Shown here: piece after piece, positions 1 through 6,861 of the stretch
Position numbering within the stretch: the first letter of the stretch is position 1
Layout: every line of letters begins with the position of its first letter
Origin: Thermoplasmata archaeon
GTDB lineage: Archaea; Thermoplasmatota; Thermoplasmata; Halarchaeoplasmatales; Halarchaeoplasmataceae
Direction of reading: 5' to 3'
Assembly (NCBI GenBank): GCA_007129655.1
Contig: SKVC01000039.1
Coordinates: forward strand, 1-10,091
Length of the DNA: 10,091 nt
The notes under the pieces: model-generated
Seen by the model: only the letters and a program-made list of their open reading frames with translations
What the model was told of the DNA's origin: nothing
Database searches by the model: none
Program-made: the position numbers and the translations under genes

Positions 1-34
1 GGACACTACAACGATGAAACCCGGCACACTATAC

Positions 35-1177
35 TCAAAGCTTCTTGAGTGCCTCAAGCGCCATCTTGCTCACCCTTTCCGAGTCATCTTCTCTCACCGT
101 CTTTTCCAAAGCCTCTTTAGCTTTTACATCTTGCATCTCTTTCAATGCACACGCAGCGTTGAATCTGAGCTCTTCGTTTCCCTTTTTCAATGCATCAACC
201 AGATATTCAACAGTCTTCCCATCTCCGTTCTCACGGAGGATCCATGCGGCGTGTCGGCGTACCCATTGATTCTCGTGATGCAGGGAGACATCCACGAGTT
301 CGTCGAGATAGCTATCGTCACCGATCTCACCTAGAGCGATAACAGCGTACCACCCGACATCTTCATCAGTTAAAGCGATCTTTATCAACGATTCTACTGC
401 CCGGGTCTCACCCAATTTTCCCAAAGCCGTCACAACATTTTGCCTGAACTTTTCGTCCGGATGGGCCAAGGCTTCCATCAAATACTTAACAGCCTTCTTG
501 GAACCCATCCTACCAAGGATCCACGCCGCATGTCTTCTTACTTCGGAATCCTTATGTTTCAAAGCGTTTATCAATGCGTCTTCGGCCTTCTCGGAACGTA
601 TCTTTCCCAGAGCGATGGCAGAAAACCATCTGACTTTTGCGTCGAGATGGTCGAGAGCATCTATGAGATCATCCACTGCTCTATCATCTTTCATCTTGCT
701 CAGGGCCCACGCCGCCTGTTCTCTGACCTTATCGTCTTCATGATCAAGGGCCTTTACCAGGTGATCGGTGGATCCTTCATCGCCGATCTTTCCCAATGAT
801 ATGGCTGCATACCAACGCACACCATGATCCGGGTCTTCAAGAGCTTGGACTAGCTCGTCAACAGCATCTTTGCATTCCAGCTCACCCAAGACCCACACCG
901 CGTTTTGTCTTACTTTTTCATCACGATGGTTCAGAGCGAAAACAAGGTCTGATGTGATATCATCACCTATTTTACTCAGAGCGATGGTGGCGTGTCGCCG
1001 TACCTTCTGATTCCGGTCCTTCAATACAACCCAGAGAAGATCGTCCACGGCTTTTTGAGCACCTAATTCACCCAATGCCCATGCTGCCTTCCATCTTGTT
1101 TCCACTTCTCCAATGTGAAGCAGTTTTATCAGCTTCTCGGTCTCGCCTTTTTCTTTGAGTTCTTCCACATTGATCAT
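35..1177 (-). CDS. HEAT-repeat scaffold protein (PBS-lyase HEAT-like)
   Basis: The protein is about 380 residues and consists almost wholly of twelve helical repeats of about 31 residues. Each has the form 'VRRHAAWALGKIGD..AVDxLIxALxH.D', the classic HEAT/PBS-lyase-like pattern, with an R-x-x-A-x-x-A-L-G core and a D-L/A-L second helix. It shows no signal peptide, membrane segment or catalytic motif, so a cytosolic protein-binding scaffold is the best reading. Start choice: the frame is open up to an ATG at 1216, but that codon lies inside a minus-strand TATA-like box (1215-1221). The transcript expected from that box begins near 1193. This favours ATG 1177 (GGGT 6 bases upstream) or ATG 1183. 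It is divergent from the DUF835 response regulator across a gap of about 110 bp, so the two may be co-regulated. The family identity is clear; the partner is unknown. Confidence 0.88.
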   Translation of the reverse strand: MINVEELKEKGETEKLIKLLHIGEVETRWKAAWALGELGAQKAVDDLLWVVLKDRNQKVRRHATIALSKIGDDITSDLVFALNHRDEKVRQNAVWVLGELECKDAVDELVQALEDPDHGVRWYAAISLGKIGDEGSTDHLVKALDHEDDKVREQAAWALSKMKDDRAVDDLIDALDHLDAKVRWFSAIALGKIRSEKAEDALINALKHKDSEVRRHAAWILGRMGSKKAVKYLMEALAHPDEKFRQNVVTALGKLGETRAVESLIKIALTDEDVGWYAVIALGEIGDDSYLDELVDVSLHHENQWVRRHAAWILRENGDGKTVEYLVDALKKGNEELRFNAACALKEMQDVKAKEALEKTVREDDSERVSKMALEALKKL

Positions 1178-1214
1178 AAACATACCCTGTGCGAACATGT
1201 AATTTGATATTAGC

Positions 1215-1221
1215 AAATATA
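1215..1221 (-). promoter_or_regulatory. TATA-like box for the HEAT-repeat gene
   Basis: Read on the minus strand, this is TATATTT within ACTATATTTGC. An archaeal TATA box directs initiation about 25 bp downstream, here near 1193. That excludes the upstream in-frame ATGs at 1216 and 1198 and favours 1183/1177. It is predicted from sequence pattern only. Confidence 0.4.
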
Positions 1222-1263
1222 GTTTTAGGATGATTTATCAATTTATCTTTTGAAACAGCAAAA

Positions 1264-1269
1264 TTTATA
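1264..1269 (+). promoter_or_regulatory. TATA-like box, probably giving a leaderless transcript
   Basis: AAATTTATAC contains TTTATA centred about 25 bp before the ATG at 1291. There is no purine-rich ribosome-binding site in front of that ATG (bases before it are TATATGGT). Together these suggest a leaderless mRNA for the DUF835 response regulator, a common archaeal arrangement. A nearby in-frame ATG at 1297 is an alternative start. Confidence 0.5.
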
Positions 1270-1290
1270 CTGTTCGTAACGTTATATGGT

Positions 1291-2181
1291 ATGAACATGT
1301 TGAGTCAAAAGACAGAATCTAACGAATCGTACTACATACTGGCTGTAGACGACGATGAAGATATTTTGGACCTTATCAAGCTAACTTTGGAGAGATCACC
1401 TGATATGGATGTCGAAGTTTTGACCGCAACCGATCCTGAACACGGTCTCGAACTGCTGGAGTCCGGAGATTTCGATATGGTGATATCGGACCATCGGATG
1501 AAAGGTATGAGCGGTGTGGAACTACTTTCACACGCTTTGGAACTATATCCCAATATACTGCGAGTACTGATCACAGCTTATTCCGAACTGGAGCTGGCGA
1601 AAGATGCAATAAACAAGGCTAAAGTCGATATCTATATCGAAAAACCATGGACGACGACTCAGATACGTGAAGATATCAAAAAGGTTCTTGAAGGCAGGGA
1701 CACGGTAGATAGTGAAGAAGTAGAACTTAAAGATGGCACTGCCTACCTCTTCAAAGAAAGAAAACCCGACGTTCTCTATCAGACAGGGTTAGATCGTATC
1801 ATATCTCTAGGAGAAGGGTTGATAATCTCAAGGATGAACCCTAAAAAAGCATCCCAGAAGTTCGATGTAAAAGGATCTGATGTGAAATTTTATTGGCTGA
1901 CCAAGATGCCGGGAGATACAAATTTAAACCCGGTCAACCTTGAACTGATCGCGGATATGATAATCCGTTATTACGAAGAGGGTGGCAAAACAGTCATTCT
2001 AGAAGGCATAGATTCTCTACTCCGTGACAATTCCTTTAAACGGTTCGAAGGTTTCATTGAAAATATAGTGGATATCGCATCCATGGAGGAAGGAGTATTC
2101 CTAACGGGTCTGGATCCAGGTATAATGCAACCACGTGAACTCGCGACCATCGAGAACAAGATGAAATCTTTTTCCTTCTAA
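1291..2181 (+). CDS. Response regulator: receiver (REC) domain fused to DUF835
   Basis: The protein is 296 residues. Residues about 14-135 are a receiver domain with an acidic cluster D20-D21-D22, the phosphoacceptor D67 in the strand FDMVISDHRM, T95 in LITAY, and K118 in IEKPW. The LITAY...EKPW form is the RpfG-like receiver subtype. Residues about 148-293 match DUF835: an opening G-x-A-Y-L-F-K-E-R-K-P, then LIISRMNP, a W-L-T-K strand, a NPVNLELI helix, the TVILEGIDSLLRDN segment and a closing LDPG...ELATIENKM. DUF835 is an archaeal signalling domain of unknown biochemical role, often seen in Thermoplasmata and Thermococci. There is no helix-turn-helix, so output is probably by protein interaction. 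It is the first gene on the plus strand of a divergent pair with the HEAT protein; the KaiC-like pair follows after about 105 bp. Its receiver is clearly paralogous to that of the protein at 6862-7563. Confidence 0.9.
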   Translation: MNMLSQKTESNESYYILAVDDDEDILDLIKLTLERSPDMDVEVLTATDPEHGLELLESGDFDMVISDHRMKGMSGVELLSHALELYPNILRVLITAYSELELAKDAINKAKVDIYIEKPWTTTQIREDIKKVLEGRDTVDSEEVELKDGTAYLFKERKPDVLYQTGLDRIISLGEGLIISRMNPKKASQKFDVKGSDVKFYWLTKMPGDTNLNPVNLELIADMIIRYYEEGGKTVILEGIDSLLRDNSFKRFEGFIENIVDIASMEEGVFLTGLDPGIMQPRELATIENKMKSFSF

Positions 2182-2241
2182 ATTTAGCGGATCACCCTTA
2201 TATTCTCCGAAGGTATCGAGTAGTTGATAAGCGATAACAAA

Positions 2242-2260
2242 TTATAAATCACATCATGTG
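2242..2260 (+). promoter_or_regulatory. TATA-like box with adjacent dyad before the KaiC-like pair
   Basis: TTATAAAT at 2242-2249 predicts a transcript start near 2270 and a leader of about 16 bases that contains the GAGG site. Directly after the box lies CACAT-C-ATGTG (2250-2260), a perfect 5-1-5 inverted repeat between box and start, where archaeal repressors commonly bind. Arms this short arise by chance, so the operator reading is tentative. Confidence 0.45.
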
Positions 2261-2275
2261 TTAAACCGTAAAAAA

Positions 2276-2279
2276 GAGG
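2276..2279 (+). promoter_or_regulatory. Ribosome-binding site deciding the start at 2287
   Basis: GAGG lies 7 bases before ATG 2287 but only 1 base before the in-frame GTG at 2281. The ATG is therefore the likely start, two codons shorter than the longest reading. Confidence 0.55.
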
Positions 2280-2286
2280 CGTGCAA

Positions 2287-2907
2287 ATGAACGAAAGAGA
2301 CCTACTATTGGCTGAACGTATGATGGAAGAAATTCGGGCCCATCGCAATTCCGCAACGATAATGATCAATACAACTTTCACACAGATTGGTAAAACTAAT
2401 CTTTTACTTCTCAAAGGATTACTGGATATAGAAGGAGAAACCGGCTTCTTCACGGTACTCGATCGGCCGCATCAGTATATGTCTTACCTGTTGAAAATGC
2501 ATGAAGTAAACCAAGAAAACCTATGGTTCATAGATGCGGTAACACATATGTCCGGTTTGAAAAGGGAAGAAAACAATCAAGTCAATTTCCTAGAAGGGCC
2601 TTTCCATATCGAAAATCTGTTCGAAGTAGTTGAATTAGGGATAAAACAAACTAAAACCACTTTTCACTCCATAGAAAGTATAGATTTTTTCATTGTTGAT
2701 AATATCGCAACAATGTTGAATTATAACGACATGAATAGAGTCGAAGAATTGATAATTTCATTTCATAATTTTTTGAAAACCCATCCTCATATGATGGGAG
2801 GTGTTACCATAGATAAAGAATCGAATCCTGAATTAAGCGAGATATTGACGGAGCATTTTGACTACATGATAGAGATGGAAGATCTGAAAAAAGAGGTGTT
2901 AAAATGA
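2287..2907 (+). CDS. Degenerate RecA/KaiC-fold (RAD55-like) protein
   Basis: The protein is about 206 residues and follows the layout of archaeal KaiC/RAD55-like ATPases. A hydrophobic strand ATIMIN leads into a P-loop-like TFTQIGKT, followed by a helix, then strand GFFTVLDRP, a later strand NLWFIDAVT, and a Walker B-like IDFFIVDNI. The P-loop is altered: the first conserved Gly of GxxxxGKT is Thr, though the GKT end is kept. There is also no KaiC-type catalytic glutamate after the second strand (LDRP in place of the usual S/E-E-P). It may bind nucleotide poorly or not at all. It overlaps the intact KaiC-like gene by 4 bases (ATGA), so the two are very likely made together, and an active/inactive ATPase pair is a reasonable hypothesis. 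Membership of the fold is judged from motif order, without a search; it could alternatively be a related RecA-superfamily signalling protein. Confidence 0.7.
   Translation: MNERDLLLAERMMEEIRAHRNSATIMINTTFTQIGKTNLLLLKGLLDIEGETGFFTVLDRPHQYMSYLLKMHEVNQENLWFIDAVTHMSGLKREENNQVNFLEGPFHIENLFEVVELGIKQTKTTFHSIESIDFFIVDNIATMLNYNDMNRVEELIISFHNFLKTHPHMMGGVTIDKESNPELSEILTEHFDYMIEMEDLKKEVLK
2893..2898 (+). promoter_or_regulatory. Strong ribosome-binding site for the KaiC-like ATPase
   Basis: GAGGTG lies within the 3' end of the preceding gene, 5 bases before ATG 2904. This is a full archaeal-type site that fixes the start and supports translational coupling across the ATGA overlap. Confidence 0.65.
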
Positions 2908-3587
2908 ATACAGGGCTTCAACGTATACCCAGCGGTATAGACGGTTTAGATGAAATGATAAAAGGCGGATTTCCTTTCCCATCCGTGGTTTTGGTGGCGG
3001 GTAGCGCCGGTACGGGAAAGACGACATTTGCCATGAACTTTTTGATGGAGGGCGCAAAGCGAGGTGAACAAGGTCTATTTTTCACCACTCTGAGCGAGCC
3101 CACACAGTGGATGTTGAGATACGCCGGCCAGTTCGATTTCGTCAAAAAGGATTATTTCGGTAATGAAATACGCTATGAAGACATGGGATTACTCCTTCAG
3201 CGTGAAGGATATGAAGAACTACTGGATTTCATAGATGATAAGATAGCGGAAACCATGCCGCAACGTATAGTGATCGACCCTATCACAGTAGTAGGTGCCT
3301 TCTTAGAGGAAGACTATCGTTTGTTCCTCTTCGAACTTACCAACCTATTGAAGAATTGGCAGGCAACTACGGTGTTGACCGGAGAGGTAAAACCCGGAGA
3401 ACCGTATCCCGCGCAGATCAGCTACGCCGTTGATTCTGTAGTGATCCTAAGTATGGAGGAAGAAGAGGGAACACGGAGAAAATACTTAGAAGTACTGAAG
3501 ATGAGAGGTACCGACCACACAGCCGGAAGACAACCTTTGACCATAACCCAAAAGGACGGCGTTATCGTACTGAAGTCTCGTTTCTAA
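2904..3587 (+). CDS. KaiC/RAD55-like RecA-superfamily ATPase
   Basis: The protein is 227 residues, a single KaiC-like domain. It begins with the family hallmark IPSGIDGLDEMIKGGFP, then a perfect Walker A GSAGTGKTT (G33-T41; K39, T40), strand LFFTTLSEP (E65 at the position of the KaiC catalytic glutamates), Walker B RIVID (D125), and the KaiC C-terminal signature YLEVLKMRGTDH (about 194-205). Only one KaiC domain is present, unlike the two-domain circadian KaiC. Single-domain archaeal homologues have been proposed as signal-transduction hubs, often encoded beside kinases and receivers, as here. It is coupled to the degenerate homologue upstream, and its stop overlaps the stop of the convergent histidine kinase. 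It is likely a cytosolic ATPase, perhaps forming hexamers with its neighbour. The substrate is unknown. Confidence 0.92.
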   Translation: MNTGLQRIPSGIDGLDEMIKGGFPFPSVVLVAGSAGTGKTTFAMNFLMEGAKRGEQGLFFTTLSEPTQWMLRYAGQFDFVKKDYFGNEIRYEDMGLLLQREGYEELLDFIDDKIAETMPQRIVIDPITVVGAFLEEDYRLFLFELTNLLKNWQATTVLTGEVKPGEPYPAQISYAVDSVVILSMEEEEGTRRKYLEVLKMRGTDHTAGRQPLTITQKDGVIVLKSRF

Positions 3588-6037
3588 GCGCTGTTTTTCT
3601 TAAGATATACATCGAATCCGGCGCCCCCCATATCGGAGTGGTATATTCTTATACGGCCTTCCAATTTTCTGGTTAACCCAGTGGCTAGCACCAACCCTAG
3701 ATTGCTGCTGTCACGCTTCTTCGATATCAATTTATCGGAAGCTAGTTCCTCGATAATTTTTTTAGGAAGTCCTTTACCATCATCTTCGATCGAGATGATC
3801 ACAAAGTCATCCTCCACTTTTGATGATATCTTTATTCTTGAACAAGAAGCATGTTTGATGGCATTATCAATCAAATTCGAAAATACACTCTCGATCAGCG
3901 TTCCCCCTTGACTTCCACTTCTCACTTTAACGTTTGTCTTCTTTATATCTGTTATCAGTTCGATCCCTTTCGCTTCTATACGATCTTCATATGTACTCAA
4001 TACATCGTCGAGTATGAAGTACGGATTGATACGTCCTTGACCGATATCAGATTCTACTTCTCTCAATAATCTTACTTTGTCTATCAGCTTTCCCCCACTA
4101 TTGATCGCTTCCAATCCTTTACCGGCCATATCCTTTTTTTCCTCATCCATATCCATATCGAGGATCAATTCCAAATAACCTCTGGCTATCTGCAGTTTAT
4201 TTCCGACGTCGTGTACAAGTAGAGAATGCATGAATTCCTTCCACTCTTCCGATGATTTTTTATCAGTTATATCTACCATAGACAGCATATATGCTATCGG
4301 TTCTCCCGTATCGTCTTTTACGAGCGCACCCATGGTTAAGCATTCAAAGACAGATCCGTCATTCCGCATAAATTCTTTTTCTCCCATCCATCCTCCTAGA
4401 TCCCGTAATATCTCTATGATATTCAGTTTAGATTCTTTCTTAGGCACAATACTTGAAATAGATTCGTTTAAAATGTGTTGTTGATCGCCATATCTAAATA
4501 AATTCATGAATGAACTATTAACATACAAAATATCTCCCTCCATATCCGCTATGCAGACCCCATTGATAGAACTCTCCAAAGCGTGATCAAGTATCTTCAA
4601 TTCCTTCTCTCTTTTCTTCATCTTTGATACATCTCTGAATACTAGTAGAACATTTTTCTTTCTTCTTAGTAGAGAAACTTTACTTGCTACGAGTGTAACA
4701 TATATATCCTTACCTTTCGAATTTTTTACTTCTAGTTCTACAGGTCCTGCCTTCCCCTTCATTCTGGCTTCGTGTACGATGTCATTCAGTTCATTTTTAC
4801 ATGGTTCGGCAAATGAATCATACCAAATATTTCCGGCTAGTTTTTTTCCCTCTAATTCATCTTTTGAGAAACCGAAAACTTTTTCATATGCTTTATTAAC
4901 GGATGTTACTATATCTTGTTCATCTATAACTAGAAGTGGATCGGCCATCGACTCGATGATCGCGGTTCGCTCTTCGGTCACTTCTTTTATCTTATTGAAT
5001 GATTGAGCCATCTCTACGGCCCTTTTATGTATCATGTTTTCCAAAAATTTTTCATCGTATTTTGTAGTGGTATCCCCATCATCAACGACATCCGATAGTT
5101 CATTTATGATCGATCGAAAAATAAGAGGATTTCCGTATCTTTCCTTCGTATAGTAAAATATTTCAATAAAAGATTCTCTCGCGGCTTTTTGAGAGAAGAC
5201 TTTACCATAAACCCCCATCAACCCCTTGATCATCTCGGTAAAATCGGCAACGATCTTCCCTTTGTTCTCCTCGATCTTTGACGGCTCTAGTTCGTTAACA
5301 CCTGCGGTTATAGATATTTTGTCATTTAAGTCGATCTCTAATAAATCCGAGATGAAGTAACCTTTGTTCAAAAGATATTGTAGGGATGATAACAACGGTT
5401 TTTTCCCGGTAAATTCGGATAAGACATTGATATAAGAATTTGTAATATCCGTGCATATATTCAATGTTAAGAGGTCATCGCGTAGAATAGAGAGATGTTT
5501 TCTATCTGCTTTAACTCCTGATTTAACGAAGTTAAGAGTATTGTTCAGTTTACGTTCACTCATAGCTAGAAGAGAGATGCCGACGAGTATTGAAAAACCG
5601 ACCAAATTTATAAACCTGATATCAGCTCGAAGAAAGCCTATACTTGCAGGTATGGTGATAAATAAAATGATGAGTAATCCTACGATACGATATCGTTCGA
5701 ATTTAAAAGAGATCAACATCTCCATCAAACTAAAACGCTCGAATTTTCCACTGATTATGAATCCGTAATATATCTGTTCGCAAGCTAATAACAATACTCC
5801 GGTTATCAAGGTCAAGATTATAAATTCTTGAGTTTCTCTACCGGGAAGTTGATAATATGAGACCAGCAGGTCCGTAGTCACCCCGATCAATATAACCGAC
5901 GTGCCTAGGGTACGTAAAAAATTCATAAACGTCCCCCCTAAAAGACTCGCGTTTTTAATGGAGTAATAAAACAGGATCAACATGACTATTATGATCGACA
6001 AATCTATCAACAGGAACGGCTCTAACAGACTAATCAC
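3584..6037 (-). CDS. Membrane-bound PAS-PAS sensor histidine kinase
   Basis: The protein is about 817 residues (numbering below is from the TTG at 6043). It has five predicted membrane helices near residues 8-28, 41-63, 72-97, 119-139 and 143-161. A cytosolic stretch of about 190 residues that I do not recognise follows. PAS1 spans about 357-475 and PAS2 about 482-595. The phosphoacceptor helix is SLLVHDVGNKLQIARGYLEL, with H611. The HATPase domain has an N box NLIDNAIKHA (about 723-732), a G1 box IEDDGKGLP (752-760) and a G2-like NLGLVLATGL (781-790). All core catalytic motifs are present, so it is probably an active autokinase sensing a membrane or PAS-bound signal. The H box has HDVGNK in place of the textbook H-E-x-R-x-P, as in other archaeal kinases. 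Start: AGGAGG at 6045-6050 is 7 bases before GTG 6037 but 1 base before TTG 6043, so GTG is preferred. It is the only complete kinase in the window and the obvious candidate donor for the nearby receivers. Confidence 0.92.
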   Translation of the reverse strand: MISLLEPFLLIDLSIIIVMLILFYYSIKNASLLGGTFMNFLRTLGTSVILIGVTTDLLVSYYQLPGRETQEFIILTLITGVLLLACEQIYYGFIISGKFERFSLMEMLISFKFERYRIVGLLIILFITIPASIGFLRADIRFINLVGFSILVGISLLAMSERKLNNTLNFVKSGVKADRKHLSILRDDLLTLNICTDITNSYINVLSEFTGKKPLLSSLQYLLNKGYFISDLLEIDLNDKISITAGVNELEPSKIEENKGKIVADFTEMIKGLMGVYGKVFSQKAARESFIEIFYYTKERYGNPLIFRSIINELSDVVDDGDTTTKYDEKFLENMIHKRAVEMAQSFNKIKEVTEERTAIIESMADPLLVIDEQDIVTSVNKAYEKVFGFSKDELEGKKLAGNIWYDSFAEPCKNELNDIVHEARMKGKAGPVELEVKNSKGKDIYVTLVASKVSLLRRKKNVLLVFRDVSKMKKREKELKILDHALESSINGVCIADMEGDILYVNSSFMNLFRYGDQQHILNESISSIVPKKESKLNIIEILRDLGGWMGEKEFMRNDGSVFECLTMGALVKDDTGEPIAYMLSMVDITDKKSSEEWKEFMHSLLVHDVGNKLQIARGYLELILDMDMDEEKKDMAGKGLEAINSGGKLIDKVRLLREVESDIGQGRINPYFILDDVLSTYEDRIEAKGIELITDIKKTNVKVRSGSQGGTLIESVFSNLIDNAIKHASCSRIKISSKVEDDFVIISIEDDGKGLPKKIIEELASDKLISKKRDSSNLGLVLATGLTRKLEGRIRIYHSDMGGAGFDVYLKKNSA

Positions 6038-6044
6038 ATTCAAT

Positions 6045-6050
6045 CCTCCT
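6045..6050 (-). promoter_or_regulatory. Ribosome-binding site deciding the kinase start
   Basis: Read on the minus strand, this is AGGAGG, a perfect site. The spacing of 7 bases to GTG 6037 is ideal, whereas 1 base to TTG 6043 is not workable. An out-of-frame ATG at 6039 lies between them. Confidence 0.6.
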
Positions 6051-6090
6051 TGTATCTTGATTTTTCACGTATGAACGATGATAGCCACCT

Positions 6091-6100
6091 GGGATATATC
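6091..6100 (-). promoter_or_regulatory. TATA-like box for the histidine kinase
   Basis: GATATATCCC on the minus strand places a transcript start near 6071, giving a leader of about 34 bases that includes the AGGAGG site. This would let the kinase be transcribed independently of the HATPase-like gene upstream. It is pattern-based only. Confidence 0.4.
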
Positions 6101-6194
6101 GTGTATTGTCAAACGAATGTTTACAGCGATTCACATATTCAACTCCGGTCTGTATTGAATAGCGAACCGAGTATTTATGTGTTATGTCACTTTA

Positions 6195-6629
6195 TCAATA
6201 CCACATCTGGGAAACGAACTTCCATCTTTTCAGACTTATTTGTATAAAAGAACGTCCGTTAGAAGATGGTTTGATTTCTATATCACACCCGTTTTCACTC
6301 CCTTTTTCTATAAACCCTTGTCCAAGGAAATTTCTAAAATCCACGCCATTTTTGATGGTTACGAGTATGTGCTCATGATCATCCCTTATGGTGATAAAAA
6401 TGTCCTTACAGTGGTTGTTAGACCATATGGTCTGAAATAGTTCCGAAAAAAATCTCGTCATATTTCCATTTCCCTGTACAAACAAAGGCTCTTTCGGTCT
6501 GTCGATCTTTACCGGGATGTTATTTGTAGGTACGATGTGGTTTCGAAGTGCCGTATCTATCATCACTCCGAATTCTACAACACGATCTTCCATATGGGCA
6601 TCTCTATCTAATTTTATATTAGCTTCCAT
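6195..6629 (-). CDS. Small degenerate HATPase-like protein (pseudo-kinase domain)
   Basis: The protein is 144 residues. It reads like the C-terminal third of a histidine kinase: a lead-in of the type 'IPVKIDRPKEPLFVQGNGNMTRFF' as found before an N box, then SELFQTIWSNNH where an N box should be, strands DIFITIRDDHEHILVTI, and a closing SFIQISLKRW like the last HATPase strand. The ATP-binding residues are missing: Thr replaces the key N-box Asn (compare FSNLIDNAIKHA in the neighbouring kinase), NGVDF stands where the G1 D-x-G-x-G belongs, and there is no G2 glycine loop. There is also no phosphoacceptor helix. The start is well marked, with GGTGA 7 bases before the ATG and an in-frame TAA 27 bases upstream, so it is a self-contained gene rather than an obvious truncation. 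It lies on the same strand as the kinase and divergent from the receiver at 6862. It could be an adaptor, or a decaying remnant; the assignment rests on motif alignment by eye. Confidence 0.62.
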   Translation of the reverse strand: MEANIKLDRDAHMEDRVVEFGVMIDTALRNHIVPTNNIPVKIDRPKEPLFVQGNGNMTRFFSELFQTIWSNNHCKDIFITIRDDHEHILVTIKNGVDFRNFLGQGFIEKGSENGCDIEIKPSSNGRSFIQISLKRWKFVSQMWY

Positions 6630-6861
6630 AGTTAGTTCACCGCCGGATAAATTTTACGATGCGGTCTTTCTCGAAGTTTTTGATGGCTCACCCTTACACC
6701 CGTAATTACCGCTTTATCTGTTTTCATACTATCATACTAGAAACTCGCATCATAGGTTATATAAACTCAGAAAAAATCGATATCTGCTTCGAAACTCGAA
6801 ATCAAGGGATAATATTAATTACCTCTTTTGTCATATATCTGATAAATCGAGGGCGAAATCC
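6630..6861. promoter_or_regulatory. Divergent intergenic region with TATA boxes and short repeats
   Basis: This 232-bp AT-rich gap lies between two divergent genes and is the longest non-coding stretch in the window. TTATATAAA at 6757-6765 is nearly symmetric and could serve either strand. AATATTAAT at 6811-6819 would start the plus-strand transcript near 6840, just ahead of GAGGG (6849-6853), which is 8 bases before ATG 6862. GAAACTCG occurs at 6740-6747 and 6791-6798, flanking the symmetric TATA. The second copy is part of a dyad TTCGA-AAC-TCGAA (6788-6800). The repeats are candidate regulator sites. A 68-codon open frame here is not convincing as a gene. Confidence 0.4.
6637..6641 (-). promoter_or_regulatory. 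Ribosome-binding site of the HATPase-like gene
   Basis: GGTGA read on the minus strand lies 7 bases before ATG 6629. It matters because it argues that this odd short gene is translated from its own start. Confidence 0.5.

Noticed and set aside
14..799. Several plus-strand frames of 74-119 codons opposite the HEAT-repeat gene.
   Set aside because: They are antisense shadows of a repetitive coding sequence; the minus-strand frame is continuous and has the clear HEAT pattern.
35..1177. The regular ~93-bp DNA periodicity considered as a tandem DNA repeat or CRISPR-like array.
   Set aside because: The period equals one 31-residue HEAT repeat, the reading frame is open throughout, and conservation is at protein rather than DNA level.
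1068..1298. A 76-codon minus-strand frame spanning the HEAT/response-regulator promoter region.
   Set aside because: It crosses two predicted TATA boxes, overlaps the HEAT gene out of frame, and encodes nothing recognisable.
6041..6043. TTG as the start codon of the histidine kinase.
   Set aside because: It is only 1 base from the AGGAGG site; GTG at 6037 has the proper 7-base spacing.
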